Below, piece after piece: positions 16,947 to 26,259 of a stretch of DNA of 64,000 nt (position 1 is its first letter; each line of letters opens with the position of its first letter). Origin of the DNA: Agromyces marinus (GTDB taxonomy: Bacteria; Actinomycetota; Actinomycetes; Actinomycetales; Microbacteriaceae); contig NZ_CP087879.1 in assembly GCF_021442325.1 (NCBI RefSeq), positions 868,001 to 932,000 of the forward strand. The letters run 5' to 3'. The position numbers and the translations under genes are program-made. A model generated the notes under the pieces. It had not been told where the DNA came from and made no database searches. It worked only from the letters and a program-made list of their open reading frames with translations.

Positions 16947-19001
16947 TCAGACGAGCAGCTGGTGCTCCGCCAGTTCGCGGTAGAGGGGGACGGTCTCGAC
17001 GAGTTCGGCGTGCGTGCCCTCGCCGATGACCCGCCCTTCCTCGAGGACGACGATGCGGTCGGAGTCGATCACGGTCGAGAGCCGGTGCGCGATCACGATG
17101 AGCGTGCGGCCCGACGCGACCGCGTCGATGGCTTCGCGCATCATGCGCTCGTTGACGCCGTCGAGCGAGGAGGTCGATTCGTCGAGCAGCAGGATCGGCG
17201 GCGCTGCGAGCAGGGCTCGAGCGATGGCGAGGCGCTGGCGCTCGCCGCCCGAGAGCGTGATGCCGTTCTCGCCGACCTGCGCGTCGAGCCCCGCTGGGTC
17301 GCGTTCGAGCACGCCGCCGAGGTTCACGGCGTGCAGGACGTGCGCGCACTCCGCGTCGGTCGCGTCGGGGCTGCCGAGCAGGAGGTTGTCGCGGAGCGTG
17401 CCGGCGAGCACCGGGGCGTCCTGTTCGACGTAGCCGATCTGGGCGCGCAGTTCGGCGCGTTCGAGCGAGCGCAGGTCGAGACCGCCCAGGCGGACCGTAC
17501 CCACGCTCGGGTCGTAGAACCGCTCGATGAGCGCGAGGATCGTCGACTTCCCGGCGCCCGACGGGCCGACGAGCGCGATCCGCCCGCCGCGCGGAACCCG
17601 GAACGACACCCCGCGCAGCACCGGCTGCCGGTCGGTCACGTCGGGCTCGGGCAGGTGCTCGTCGGGCGAGTCGTTGGCGGGGTCGGCCGGGTCCGAGGGG
17701 CGGGTGAGCGCGTAGGCGAAGTGCACGTCGTCGAACTCGATCGCGGCGGCATCCGGAAGCAGGCCCTCGTTGGCGGGGCCGACCATGACCGCGCGCGCGG
17801 CGAGCTGCCGGTCGTTCGCGTCCTCGTCGGGCAGGTCGAGGATCTCCTGGATGCGGCCGAGCGCGCCGAGCGCCTGGTTGACCGAGGTGAACGCGCCGAA
17901 CGCCAGGCCGAGCGGCATGATCATCATGAACAGGAACAGGATGAACGTGACGAGGTCGGCGATCTCGATCGCGCCGGATGCGACGCGGAAGCCGCCGACG
18001 CCGATCACGACGAGGAACGAGACCTGCATCGCGATGCCGGCGATGGGGACGATGAGCGCGGAGACGCGAGCGACCTCGACGCCCTTCGCCCATGCGCGCT
18101 CGGCCTCGCGCTCGACGTCGCGGATCTCGCGGTCGGTCGCGCCCGCGGCGCGGATGGTGCGCACCGACGTGATCGCGCGCTCCACGGATGCCGCGACGTC
18201 GCCGACCTTGGCCTGGGCCGCGTGCGAGGCCTCTCGGACCCGCGACGCGAGGAGGGTCACGGTCGTGATCGCGATCGCGATGACGAGGGCGGTGAGGCCG
18301 AGCAGCACCGGGTCGATGACGAGCATCGCGATGAGCGCGCCGATGAACGTGACGCTCCCTCCGATGGCTTCGACGAGCCCCTGCGTGAGGACCGCACGGA
18401 GCATGGTGGTGTCGCTGCCCACGCGGGAGACGAGGTCGCCCGTGCGTCGGGTGTCGAACTCGGCGATCGGCAGGTGCAGGATCTTCGCGATGAGCCGGCG
18501 CCGGCTCGAGAGCACGACGCCCTCGCCCGTGCGTTGCAGGAGGTAGTGCTGGTAGCCGGTGATGACGGCGCTCACGACGACGAGCGCGACGAGCGCCCAG
18601 ACGAGGCCGTCGAGCGGGTCGCCGGCCTCGACGATCGTGATCACCCGGCCGACGAGGAGCGGTTGGGCGAGGCTCGCGACGGCGCCGACGATCGAGAGCG
18701 CCGCGACGAAGATGAGGACCGGCTTGTGCTCGAAGATGAAGGGCAGCAGCTGGCGGAAGCTCGCCCGGGGGCCGGACGGGGTCTCGCCGCGGCGGCCGAA
18801 CGGGCTGCGGCGCGGCGGCCGCGTCGCTCCGGCCGTGTTCGCCGGCCCGGCGTCGGCAGCGGCGTCGCCGCCCGCGTCGCGCCCGGCGGCGTCGCGCCGT
18901 CCGATGAGGGGGATGCCCCCGGTGCGGGCCGCGCGGGCGGCCGCGCGCTCGGCGGCGCGGGCTGCGGATCGGGTGCCGGGTGTGGTCTCGGTGTCGCTCA
19001 T
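16947..19001 (-). CDS. Type I ABC exporter, fused permease-ATPase
   Basis: 684 residues. After a disordered Ala/Arg-rich N-terminus of about 80 residues comes a six-helix transmembrane domain (about 85-375), then the nucleotide-binding domain: Walker A GPSGAGKST with K485, the signature LSGGERQRLA, Walker B ILLLDESTSSLD and the H-loop IAHRLST. It works as a homo- or heterodimer to export lipids, peptides or drugs; substrate is not evident. An Asp/Pro-rich insertion (about residues 435-460) just before the ATPase domain is unusual. No partner half-transporter is nearby. The ATG at 19001 is near GGACGACCC only, so translation initiation may be modest. Confidence 0.9.
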   Translation of the reverse strand: MSDTETTPGTRSAARAAERAAARAARTGGIPLIGRRDAAGRDAGGDAAADAGPANTAGATRPPRRSPFGRRGETPSGPRASFRQLLPFIFEHKPVLIFVAALSIVGAVASLAQPLLVGRVITIVEAGDPLDGLVWALVALVVVSAVITGYQHYLLQRTGEGVVLSSRRRLIAKILHLPIAEFDTRRTGDLVSRVGSDTTMLRAVLTQGLVEAIGGSVTFIGALIAMLVIDPVLLGLTALVIAIAITTVTLLASRVREASHAAQAKVGDVAASVERAITSVRTIRAAGATDREIRDVEREAERAWAKGVEVARVSALIVPIAGIAMQVSFLVVIGVGGFRVASGAIEIADLVTFILFLFMMIMPLGLAFGAFTSVNQALGALGRIQEILDLPDEDANDRQLAARAVMVGPANEGLLPDAAAIEFDDVHFAYALTRPSDPADPANDSPDEHLPEPDVTDRQPVLRGVSFRVPRGGRIALVGPSGAGKSTILALIERFYDPSVGTVRLGGLDLRSLERAELRAQIGYVEQDAPVLAGTLRDNLLLGSPDATDAECAHVLHAVNLGGVLERDPAGLDAQVGENGITLSGGERQRLAIARALLAAPPILLLDESTSSLDGVNERMMREAIDAVASGRTLIVIAHRLSTVIDSDRIVVLEEGRVIGEGTHAELVETVPLYRELAEHQLLV

Positions 19002-19055
19002 GGGTCGTCCTTCGCGGCGGCGGCATCCGTCGTCCGGGATTCCGGGCCGCCTTGC

Positions 19056-19084
19056 AGCATACGTCGCCCGGCTGGGAGCGTCAG
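19056..19084 (-). promoter_or_regulatory. Candidate promoter of the ABC exporter
   Basis: On the minus strand CTGACG (19079-19084), 17 bases, TATGCT (19056-19061). The -35 element overlaps the TGA of psuK. Weak -35, good -10. Confidence 0.4.
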
Positions 19085-20031
19085 AACCGGCCGTCCCTCC
19101 TGTGGACAGCGTGCGCGCCCGGAGCCGGCCGAGGCCGCTCGGGTTCGACGTCGCCGCCCGGCGAGGCGATGACGGATGCCGCGAGCCCGTGCCCCGCGGC
19201 GCACGCCGACCCGGCGTCGGCCCCGGCCAGCGCTGCCGCGAGGTACCCGGCCGCGAACGCGTCGCCCGCGCCGGTGAGGTCGCGGACCTCTGCGACGGGC
19301 GGCACCGGGACGCGGGCGACGGGCTCGCCCGCGTCGAACACCTCGGTCGGCCGGGGGCCGTGCTTCACGACCACCCGGGCGGCGACGGATGCCGCGGCCC
19401 GGCCGCCGCCGTCGATGCCGAGCAGTTCGGCCTCGGTCTCGTTCGCGAAGAGCACGTCGGGGCGCAGCTCGGCCAGCCACCCGGCGACGCGCGCCACGCC
19501 GAGCCCGTCGATGAGCCCGGTCGACGAGGCGTCGATCGAGACGCGCGCTCCACGCTCGCGGGCGAGCGCGATGAGGCGGCGGACCTCGCTGCGCATGGGG
19601 TCGTGCTCCAACCCGTAGCTCGGCGCGTGCAGCCAGGCGATGCCGTCGAGCCATCCGGCGTCGACGTCCGCGAGTTCGGCCGCCGACGCCCGATCGGGGA
19701 ACATGGTGCGCTCGCCATCCGGCGCGACGATGAGCACGACCGCTCCGGTGCGCCCCTCGCGCTGGGCGCGCACGTCCACGCCGCCCGAGGCCAGGGCCGA
19801 CACGAGCGCGGCGCCCGCGCCGTCGTCGCCGACACGGCCGATGAACCGCGTCGGCGTGCGGTTCGCGGCGTGCGCGGCGACGTTCGCGGCGCTGCCGCCG
19901 CGCGATCGGAACACCCGGGCCGCCGAGTCGGTCGCGGCGCGGATCGGCTCGGTCGCCCAGACCACGATGTCCTCGAGCAGGTCGCCGACGACGACGAGCA
20001 CGCCGGGGCCGGGCTCAGCCGGCGAGCTCAC
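19081..20031 (-). CDS. psuK: PfkB-family kinase, probable pseudouridine kinase
   Basis: 316 residues, ribokinase/PfkB fold: the early glycine-rich GGSAANVAAHAAN, GRVGDDGAG, and near the end the ATP/catalytic motif DLTGAGDAFAAGY with D257 as catalytic base. PsuK phosphorylates pseudouridine to the 5'-phosphate, the substrate of PsuG. Assignment rests on direct linkage: its start at 20031 overlaps psuG by 17 bases in the same direction. By itself the sequence would only say sugar or nucleoside kinase. Last member of the psuG-psuK unit; the downstream ABC exporter promoter overlaps its stop. Confidence 0.85.
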   Translation of the reverse strand: MSSPAEPGPGVLVVVGDLLEDIVVWATEPIRAATDSAARVFRSRGGSAANVAAHAANRTPTRFIGRVGDDGAGAALVSALASGGVDVRAQREGRTGAVVLIVAPDGERTMFPDRASAAELADVDAGWLDGIAWLHAPSYGLEHDPMRSEVRRLIALARERGARVSIDASSTGLIDGLGVARVAGWLAELRPDVLFANETEAELLGIDGGGRAAASVAARVVVKHGPRPTEVFDAGEPVARVPVPPVAEVRDLTGAGDAFAAGYLAAALAGADAGSACAAGHGLAASVIASPGGDVEPERPRPAPGAHAVHRRDGRF

Positions 20032-20935
20032 GAGCGATCTCCGCGCCGAGCAGGGCGTTGCCGCGGTAGACCGCGAGGTTCGCCTCGAGGCTGCGGCCGC
20101 CGGTCGCGCGCAGGACGAAGTCGAGGAGGAACGGGGTGGTGTCGTGGCCGGTCACGCCGGCGGCATCCGCTGCGGCCAATGCCTCGGCGAGGACGCGCAG
20201 GTGCTCGTCGGGATCGAGTTGGTCGGACTCGGCGACCGGGTTCGCGACGAGCACGGCCGAGGCCAGGCCGAGTTCGTCGCGCCCGCGCGCGACGGCCGCG
20301 GCCTCCGCGGCGGAGTCGACGCTCGCCGGGGCCGCGAAGCCCGAGTCGGCGACGTAGAACCCGGGGAACCGGTCGGTCCGATACCCGAGCACGGTGATGC
20401 CGAGCGTCTCGAGGCGTTCGAGGGTCGCCCCCACGTCGAGGATCGACTTCACGCCGGCGCTCACCACCACGATGGGCGTCGCGGCGAGCGCGGGCAGGTC
20501 GGTCGACTCGTCGAACGTGTCGCTCGCGCCGCGGTGCACCCCGCCGAGGCCGCCCGTCGAGAACACCCGGATGCCTGCGCGGTGCGCGAGCCACGCCGTC
20601 GCGGCGACGGTGGTGCCCGCGTCCAGACCCGCGGCGCGCGCGACGGGCAGGTCGCGCGTGCTCGCCTTGACGATGCCCTCGACGGTGCAGAGGCGTTCGA
20701 TCTCGCGCTCGTCCAGGCCGACCACGGCCGTGCCGCCGACGACCCCGATCGTCGCGGGCTCGACGCCGGCCTCGCGGACGAGCGCCTCCGTGGCGAGGCC
20801 GACCTCGAGGTTCCGCGGGCTCGGCAGCCCGTGCGTCAGGATCGTCGACTCGAGTGCGAGCACCGGTCTGCCGGCGTCGACGGCGTCGCGCACGCGATCG
20901 GCGATGCGCAGGGCGGGGGAGCGGTCGGGCTGCAT
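20015..20935 (-). CDS. psuG: Pseudouridine-5'-phosphate glycosidase
   Basis: 306 residues of the PsuG/IndA family, which cleaves the C-C glycosidic bond of pseudouridine 5'-phosphate to uracil and ribose 5-phosphate. Characteristic stretches: ALESTILTHGLP at the start, VGGTAVVGLDE, KASTRDLP (Lys for the ring-opened sugar adduct), FSTGGLGGVHRG, SAGVKSILD and VANPVAESDQ. The ATG at 20935 is preferred over the in-frame ATG at 20944, because TACGAT at 20943-20948 is a likely -10 box seven bases before it and would overlap the earlier codon. Divergent from the iron-box gene at 21034; the box centre is about 64 bases upstream. Confidence 0.92.
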   Translation of the reverse strand: MQPDRSPALRIADRVRDAVDAGRPVLALESTILTHGLPSPRNLEVGLATEALVREAGVEPATIGVVGGTAVVGLDEREIERLCTVEGIVKASTRDLPVARAAGLDAGTTVAATAWLAHRAGIRVFSTGGLGGVHRGASDTFDESTDLPALAATPIVVVSAGVKSILDVGATLERLETLGITVLGYRTDRFPGFYVADSGFAAPASVDSAAEAAAVARGRDELGLASAVLVANPVAESDQLDPDEHLRVLAEALAAADAAGVTGHDTTPFLLDFVLRATGGRSLEANLAVYRGNALLGAEIARELAG

Positions 20936-20942
20936 GCGCCTC

Positions 20943-20948
20943 ATCGTA
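20943..20948 (-). promoter_or_regulatory. -10 box TACGAT of psuG, leaderless
   Basis: TACGAT on the minus strand, seven bases, ATG at 20935. It decides the psuG start. Confidence 0.5.
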
Positions 20949-20985
20949 CGGCGGCGTCATCGGATTCGATGCGAGGCATCCTCAG

Positions 20986-21007
20986 CAGGTAAGGTGAGCC
21001 TTACCTG
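20986..21007. promoter_or_regulatory. DtxR/IdeR-type iron box
   Basis: AGGTGAGCCTTACCT at 20992-21006 matches all fixed positions of the DtxR-family core AGGTnAGnCTnACCT. It sits within a wider inverted repeat: CAGGTAAGG at 20986-20994 mirrors CCTTACCTG at 20999-21007 across TGAG, giving a second overlapping, weaker site. It lies 27 bases before the start of the downstream gene, inside its expected promoter, the position for iron-dependent repression. Confidence 0.8.
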
Positions 21008-21033
21008 TTTCCTTCGTCCCGAGGTGGCCTCCC

Positions 21034-23715
21034 ATGCACGACCTGCTGACCAGGACCGAGCCCGCGCTCGACCTGCTCGGCGGCGACCCCTCGGCACCCG
21101 CACTCGTCACACCGACCGGAACGGTCGACTACGCCGAACTCGCCGACCGGGTCCGCGCCCGCCGCGACGAGCTCGGCGACGGCCGCCGGCTGGTCTTCCT
21201 CGCCGCCGCGAACACCGTCGAATCGATCGTGACCCACGTCGCAGCGCTCGCGGCCGGGCATCCGGTCCTGCTGCTGCCGTCGGGCATCGACGAGAGCGCG
21301 CTCGCCGGGCTCGCAGACCGGTACGAGCCCGACGTGATCGCCCGCTCCGAGGCATCCGCCCTGACGATCGAGCACGCCTCGCGGGCGAGCGGGCACCGCT
21401 TCCACCCCGAGCTCGCGCTCCTCGCGAGCACGTCCGGCTCGACCGGATCGCCCAAGCTCGTCCGGCTCTCCCGGCGAAACGTCCGCTCGAACGCCCGCAG
21501 CATCGCCGACTACCTCGGGCTCACGCCCGACGATCGTGCGGCCACCACGCTGCCGCTCGGATACTGCTACGGGCTCTCCGTCGTCAACAGCCACCTCCTC
21601 GCCGGCGCCAGCGTGCTGCTCACCGAGCGGTCGGTCGTCGAACCGGCGTTCTGGGACGAGTTCCAGGAGCTCGGAGCGACCTCGTTCGCGGGCGTCCCGT
21701 ACACCTACGAACTGCTCGAGACCACCGACTTCGCCGAGCGCGACCTGCCCGATCTCCGCTACGTCACGCAGGCCGGCGGCCGGCTCGCGCCGGAGAAGGT
21801 GCGTGCGCTGGCCGGGCTCGGCCGCAGGCGAGGCTTCGACGTCGTCGTCATGTACGGGCAGACCGAGGCCACCGCGCGCATGGCCTACCTGCCGCCCGCG
21901 CTCGCCGAGCGCGCCGCGGGCGCCATCGGGCTGCCGATCCCCGGCGGTTCGTTCCGCATCGACCAGACCGTGGGCGGCGGCGCACCCGGCGAGGGCGAGC
22001 TGGTCTACTCGGGGCCGAACGTCATGATGGGCTACGCCCACGACGCGGCCGACCTCGAGCGCGGACCCGAACTCGACGAACTGCGCACCGGCGACCTCGC
22101 ACGCCGTCGCGACGACGGGCTGTTCGAGATCACGGGCAGGCTCAGCCGGTTCGTCAAGAGCTTCGGCCTGCGGATCGACCTCGACGACCTCGAGCGCAAG
22201 CTGGCGGCCGACGGCCTCGCAGTGCGAACCGTGGCCGGCGGCGAACGGCTCGTCGCCTTCGTCGTGCACGACCGCGCGATCGACCCCGCACGCGACGGTG
22301 TCGCCGCGGCCACGGGCCTGCCGCCCCACGCCTTCGACGTGCACGCGATCGCCGAGTTCCCGCGCACCGCCAACGGCAAGCCCGATCACGCGGCCCTCCG
22401 CGCCCACGCGGAGCTGCTCGCGAGAGCGGATGCCGCGCCCCACACGGCACGCGGGGCGGCGGTCGACCCGGCGAGCACGTCCTGCGACCTGCGCGACCTG
22501 TACGCCGAACTGCTCGGGCGACCAGACGCGACCGAGGACGACACGTTCGCGAGCCTCGACGGCGACTCGCTGAACTACGTCGAGCTCGCGCTCCGGCTCG
22601 AGGAGCGCATCGGCGCCCTCCCGACGGACTGGCCGAGCCGCAGCATCCGAGACCTCGCGGCCCGCCGCGGGCCGGGCGTTCCGGCGGCGCCCGCTCCGGC
22701 CCGCGCGGGTTCCGACGCGCGGCCCGGCGGCTCCGCGAAGCGCGGCGCGCGCACCCCGCGACGCCGCCGGTTCGCGCGCCTCGAGACCTCCGTCGTCCTG
22801 CGCACGGTCGCGATCCTGCTCATCGTCGCGACGCACGCCGACGTGATCCAGCTCCAGGGCGGCGCCCACCTGCTGCTCGCGGTCGCGGGCTTCAACCTCG
22901 CACGGTTCCGCCTGTCCGAGCCGCGGGCCCTGTGGCGCGACGCGCGCGGCGCGCACGGCGCGCGGAGCAGGCGGGTGCGCGGGCTGCTGCGCAGCGCGAG
23001 CGCCGTCGCGGTGCCGGCGGTGCTGTGGATCGGCGGCGTCGCGCTCATCGCGGGCACCTACGACCCGGCGACCGTCGCGCTGTCGAACTGGATGGTCCCC
23101 GGCGCGGACTCGTGGAACGAGCAGTGGCAGTTCTGGTTCCTCGAAGCGCTCATCTGGTCGATCCTCGGCCTCGCGGCGCTCTTCGCGATCCCCGGAGTCG
23201 GCGGGCTCGAGCGACGGCACCCCTACGCGTTCGCCGTCGCCGCCCTCGTCGGCGCCCTCGCGGTGCGCTACCTCGTCTCCGGCGGGGTCACGGCCGCATC
23301 CCCGATGCGCTACGCGCTTCCGGCGATCGCCTGGCTCATCGCGCTCGGCTGGCTCGTCGCGCGCTCGGACACGACGGTGCGCCGGATCGTCGTCACCGCG
23401 ATCACGCCGGTCGTCGTCACCGGGTTCTTCGGCGACCCGGTGCGCGAGGCGATCGTGATCGGCGGCGTCCTGCTGCTCGTGTGGGTTCCGAGCCTGCCCG
23501 TCCCCGCGTTCCTCGCCGGGGCGGTCGGCACCGTGGCATCCGCGTCGCTGTTCGTCTACCTGACCCACTGGCAGGTGTATCCGCCCATCGAGGAGTGGTC
23601 GCCGCCGCTCGCGATCGTCGCGTCGTTCGCGGTCGGCATCGCCGCGTGGTGGCTCTGGGGGCGGGCGACGGGCTGGTTCGGCAGCGCTCGCCGAGCCGTG
23701 CGCGCACGGCGCTGA
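21034..23715 (+). CDS. Iron-box-controlled adenylation / carrier protein / membrane acyltransferase fusion
   Basis: 893 residues, three parts. (1) Adenylation domain, about 1-460: P-loop [10 protein letters not shown] near 131-140, YGQTEAT near 273-279, TGDLARR near 351 and the catalytic lysine K449 in PRTANGKPDH. (2) Carrier (PCP/ACP) domain, about 485-550, with phosphopantetheine serine S512 in LDGDSLNYVE. (3) After a basic linker, an integral membrane domain of about ten segments (590-890) resembling acyltransferase family 3, starting LRTVAILLIVATHAD. The design parallels DltA-DltC-DltB (activate, load, transfer across the membrane) fused in one chain, so an acyl or aminoacyl group may be moved onto an outside or membrane-embedded acceptor. 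The iron box implies induction in iron starvation. ATG at 21034 has GAGGTGG upstream; single-gene unit. Substrate and acceptor unknown. Confidence 0.82.
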   Translation: MHDLLTRTEPALDLLGGDPSAPALVTPTGTVDYAELADRVRARRDELGDGRRLVFLAAANTVESIVTHVAALAAGHPVLLLPSGIDESALAGLADRYEPDVIARSEASALTIEHASRASGHRFHPELALLASTSGSTGSPKLVRLSRRNVRSNARSIADYLGLTPDDRAATTLPLGYCYGLSVVNSHLLAGASVLLTERSVVEPAFWDEFQELGATSFAGVPYTYELLETTDFAERDLPDLRYVTQAGGRLAPEKVRALAGLGRRRGFDVVVMYGQTEATARMAYLPPALAERAAGAIGLPIPGGSFRIDQTVGGGAPGEGELVYSGPNVMMGYAHDAADLERGPELDELRTGDLARRRDDGLFEITGRLSRFVKSFGLRIDLDDLERKLAADGLAVRTVAGGERLVAFVVHDRAIDPARDGVAAATGLPPHAFDVHAIAEFPRTANGKPDHAALRAHAELLARADAAPHTARGAAVDPASTSCDLRDLYAELLGRPDATEDDTFASLDGDSLNYVELALRLEERIGALPTDWPSRSIRDLAARRGPGVPAAPAPARAGSDARPGGSAKRGARTPRRRRFARLETSVVLRTVAILLIVATHADVIQLQGGAHLLLAVAGFNLARFRLSEPRALWRDARGAHGARSRRVRGLLRSASAVAVPAVLWIGGVALIAGTYDPATVALSNWMVPGADSWNEQWQFWFLEALIWSILGLAALFAIPGVGGLERRHPYAFAVAALVGALAVRYLVSGGVTAASPMRYALPAIAWLIALGWLVARSDTTVRRIVVTAITPVVVTGFFGDPVREAIVIGGVLLLVWVPSLPVPAFLAGAVGTVASASLFVYLTHWQVYPPIEEWSPPLAIVASFAVGIAAWWLWGRATGWFGSARRAVRARR

Positions 23716-23726
23716 GGACCGGGCGC

Positions 23727-23755
23727 GCGCGGGCCCTCGACGGAGCCCCGCGCTC
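23727..23755. terminator. Imperfect GC hairpin between convergent genes
   Basis: GCGCGGGc and the later gcCCCGCGC can pair with a loop of about ten bases, between the acyltransferase fusion and ribH. Imperfect; shared terminator suspected. Confidence 0.35.
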
Positions 23756-23770
23756 GACGGGACGGCGCGT

Positions 23771-24241
23771 TCAGCCGCGCAGGCGCTCCAGCATGCGCGC
23801 CGTGACGAGCGCGGCCTCGGCTGCCTCGCGACCCTTGTCCTCCTTCGAGCCGGGCAGGCCCGCCCGGTCCAGCCCCTGCTGCTCGTCATCGAGCGTCAGC
23901 ACGCCGAACCCGACCGGCTTGCCGGTGTCGAGCGCGACCCGCGTGAGCCCGTCGGTCGCCGCGGCCGACACGTACTCGAAGTGGGGCGTGCCGCCCCGGA
24001 TGATGACGCCCAGCGCCACGACCGCGTCGGCACCGCCATCGAGCGCGGCCTTCGCCGCGACGGGCAGCTCGAAGCTGCCCGGCACCCGCACGATCTCGAA
24101 GTCGGCACCGGCCGCCTCCAGCGTCCGCGTGGTGCCGGCGATCAGCCCGTTCGTGATCTCGTCGTGCCAGCTTCCGGCGACGACGACGACCCGCAGGCCC
24201 CGTCCGTCGACCTCGAGTGCCGGGCTTCCCGCTCCGCTCAT
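23771..24241 (-). CDS. ribH: 6,7-dimethyl-8-ribityllumazine synthase
   Basis: 156 residues, complete. It condenses 5-amino-6-ribitylamino-uracil with dihydroxybutanone phosphate and forms large oligomers. Diagnostic segments: [13 protein letters not shown] near residue 22, [12 protein letters not shown] near 55, [16 protein letters not shown] near 80-95 with the catalytic histidine, and [14 protein letters not shown]. Last gene of the riboflavin operon, its ATG overlapping the ribBA stop (ATGA at 24238-24241). Confidence 0.96.
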   Translation of the reverse strand: MSGAGSPALEVDGRGLRVVVVAGSWHDEITNGLIAGTTRTLEAAGADFEIVRVPGSFELPVAAKAALDGGADAVVALGVIIRGGTPHFEYVSAAATDGLTRVALDTGKPVGFGVLTLDDEQQGLDRAGLPGSKEDKGREAAEAALVTARMLERLRG

Positions 24242-25542
24242 GATGCGTGTCCTCTCAGGAGTTCTTCGGCAGCGGCCTCGGTCAGCTGCACGTCGTCGAT
24301 GGAATGACCCATGCGGGTCCGCTTGGTCTCGAGGTAGTCCGCGTTCACGCTGCCGACGCCGACCACGAGCGGCACCCGGTCGGCGACGCGGATGCCGTGC
24401 GCCTCGAGCTGGCGCACCTTCTCGGGGTTGTTCGTCATGAGGCGCACGCGGTCGATGCCGAGGTCGTCGAGGATGGCGCTCGCCGCCGTGTAGTCGCGCG
24501 CGTCGATCGGCAGGCCGAGCGCGAGGTTCGCGTCGAGCGTGTCGAGGCCGCCCTCCTGGAGCCGGTAGGCGCGCAGCTTGTTGATCAGGCCGATGCCGCG
24601 ACCCTCGTGCCCGCGCAGGTAGACCACGACCCCGCCGTGCTCGGCGATGGTCGCGAGCGCGGTGTCGAGCTGCGGCCCGCACTCGCACTTGAGCGAGCCG
24701 ATCGCCTCGCCCGTCAGGCACTCGGAGTGCACGCGCACGACGGCGCCCGCCCCGTCCGATGCGGGGTCGCCGGCGATGATCGCGAGATGGTCGGCGCCCG
24801 TGCTGCGGTCGCGGTAGGCGCGCACCCGGAACGTGCCATGCAGCGTCGGCAGGCCCGTCTCGACCTCGAACTGGACGCGCGAGGTCTCGTCGACGGATGC
24901 CGGGGCCTCGTGCCGGGCCAGGTCCTGGCCGTCGTGGCGCTCGCGCAGCCAGTCGACGAGTGCGGCGACGGTCGTCACGGGCAGCCCCTCGCGCTCGCCG
25001 AGTTCGATGAGGCCGGGCAGGCGCATCATCTCGCCGTCGTCGGCGACGAGTTCGCCGATGACGCCGACGGGCGACAGGCCCGCCAGCCGCATGAGGTCGA
25101 CGGCCGCCTCGGTGTGGCCCGCACGTTCGCGGACGCCGCCGTCGACGGCGCGCAGGGGCAGGATGTGCCCGGGACGGATGAGGCGCTCGGGGGTCGCGTC
25201 CGGGTCGGCGAGCACGCGCAGCGTGTGCGCGCGGTCGGACGCCGAGATGCCGGTCGACGTGCGGTCGGAGGCATCCACCGAGACGGTGTACGCGGTTCCG
25301 CGCGCGTCCTCGTTGCGCGCGACCATGGGCGGAAGGTCGAGCCGGTCCGCGAACGATCCCGGCATGGGCGCGCAGAGGTAGCCGCTCGTGTTGCGGACCA
25401 TCCACGCGATCCACTCCTGGGTCGCGAACTCGGCCGCCATGATCGCGTCGCCCTCGTTCTCGCGAGCCTCGTCGTCGGCGACGATGACGGGCTTGCCCGC
25501 GCGCAGCGCCTCGAGCACCTCGGGGATCGTCGCGAGGCTCAT
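24238..25542 (-). CDS. ribBA: Bifunctional 3,4-dihydroxy-2-butanone-4-phosphate synthase / GTP cyclohydrolase II
   Basis: 434 residues. N-terminal RibB domain (1-210): [14 protein letters not shown] acidic loop, [21 protein letters not shown] and [10 protein letters not shown]-terminal RibA domain (about 220-420): [19 protein letters not shown] with the three zinc cysteines, and GHEGRGIGL. Both arms of riboflavin precursor synthesis are therefore supplied by one protein: ribulose 5-phosphate to dihydroxybutanone phosphate, and GTP to the pyrimidine. Overlaps ribE and ribH by four bases on either side, so translation of the operon is tightly coupled. Confidence 0.96.
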   Translation of the reverse strand: MSLATIPEVLEALRAGKPVIVADDEARENEGDAIMAAEFATQEWIAWMVRNTSGYLCAPMPGSFADRLDLPPMVARNEDARGTAYTVSVDASDRTSTGISASDRAHTLRVLADPDATPERLIRPGHILPLRAVDGGVRERAGHTEAAVDLMRLAGLSPVGVIGELVADDGEMMRLPGLIELGEREGLPVTTVAALVDWLRERHDGQDLARHEAPASVDETSRVQFEVETGLPTLHGTFRVRAYRDRSTGADHLAIIAGDPASDGAGAVVRVHSECLTGEAIGSLKCECGPQLDTALATIAEHGGVVVYLRGHEGRGIGLINKLRAYRLQEGGLDTLDANLALGLPIDARDYTAASAILDDLGIDRVRLMTNNPEKVRQLEAHGIRVADRVPLVVGVGSVNADYLETKRTRMGHSIDDVQLTEAAAEELLRGHAS

Positions 25543-26258
25543 CGGTCGCCTCCGATCGTCGTGGATGCCGAATCCGAAGCCGGCGCCGCGTCGCCCGCCG
25601 AGAAGCCGGAGCCCGGTCCGCCCGGTTCGGCGAGCGAGGAGGGCAGCGCCCGGTGGGTGTCCAGTCGCAGCATCCGCTGCACGTGCCGCGCGAGCACGTC
25701 GGTCTCGAGGTTGACCCGGTCGCCCGCTTCGAGCGTGCCGAGCGTGGTCGCGGCGAGCGTCTCCGGGATCAGCGAGACCTCGAACCACGACCCGTCGGGG
25801 TCGTCGCCGATCGCGCTGACCGTGAGCGACACGCCGTCGACCGCGATCGACCCCTTGTCGACGACGAGCGGTGCGAGCGGTGCCGGCAGCGAGAACCGCA
25901 CGACGCTCCACGCCTCGCCCGGGGTGACCTGGAGCACCTCTCCGGTGCCGTCGATGTGCCCCTGCACGATGTGCCCGCCGAGCCGGTCGCCGACGAGCGC
26001 GGCGCGCTCGAGGTTGACGGCGCGGTCGATCGCGACGGTGTCGAGGGTCGACATCGCGAGGGTCTGCGCCATCACGTCGGCGCTGAACGACTCGGCGTCG
26101 GAGTCGACGACCGTCAGGCACACGCCCGAGACGGCGATGGAGTCGCCGTGACGCACGCCGTCGACGACCTTCGGGCCGTGCACGGTGACGCGGACGACGT
26201 CCGCGCGGGGTTCGACCCGGGTGACGCGCCCGAGCTCCTCGATGATTCCGGTGAACAT
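25539..26258 (-). CDS. ribE: Riboflavin synthase, alpha chain
   Basis: 239 residues. Two tandem lumazine-binding repeats: the first begins [10 protein letters not shown] and holds [13 protein letters not shown], the second begins about residue 98 with [11 protein letters not shown] and holds [12 protein letters not shown]. It dismutates two lumazine molecules to riboflavin. The last about 35 residues ([14 protein letters not shown] and on) are a low-complexity tail not needed for the fold. ATG at 26258 lies one base before the ribD stop; its stop overlaps the ribBA start. Confidence 0.96.
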   Translation of the reverse strand: MFTGIIEELGRVTRVEPRADVVRVTVHGPKVVDGVRHGDSIAVSGVCLTVVDSDAESFSADVMAQTLAMSTLDTVAIDRAVNLERAALVGDRLGGHIVQGHIDGTGEVLQVTPGEAWSVVRFSLPAPLAPLVVDKGSIAVDGVSLTVSAIGDDPDGSWFEVSLIPETLAATTLGTLEAGDRVNLETDVLARHVQRMLRLDTHRALPSSLAEPGGPGSGFSAGDAAPASDSASTTIGGDR

Positions 26259-26259
26259 G

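Noticed and set aside
20394-24440. A 1348-codon open frame on the plus strand across psuG, the acyltransferase fusion and ribH
   Set aside because: Frame shadow: arginine- and proline-rich, contradicting the clear genes psuG (minus), the fusion (plus, other frame) and ribH (minus).
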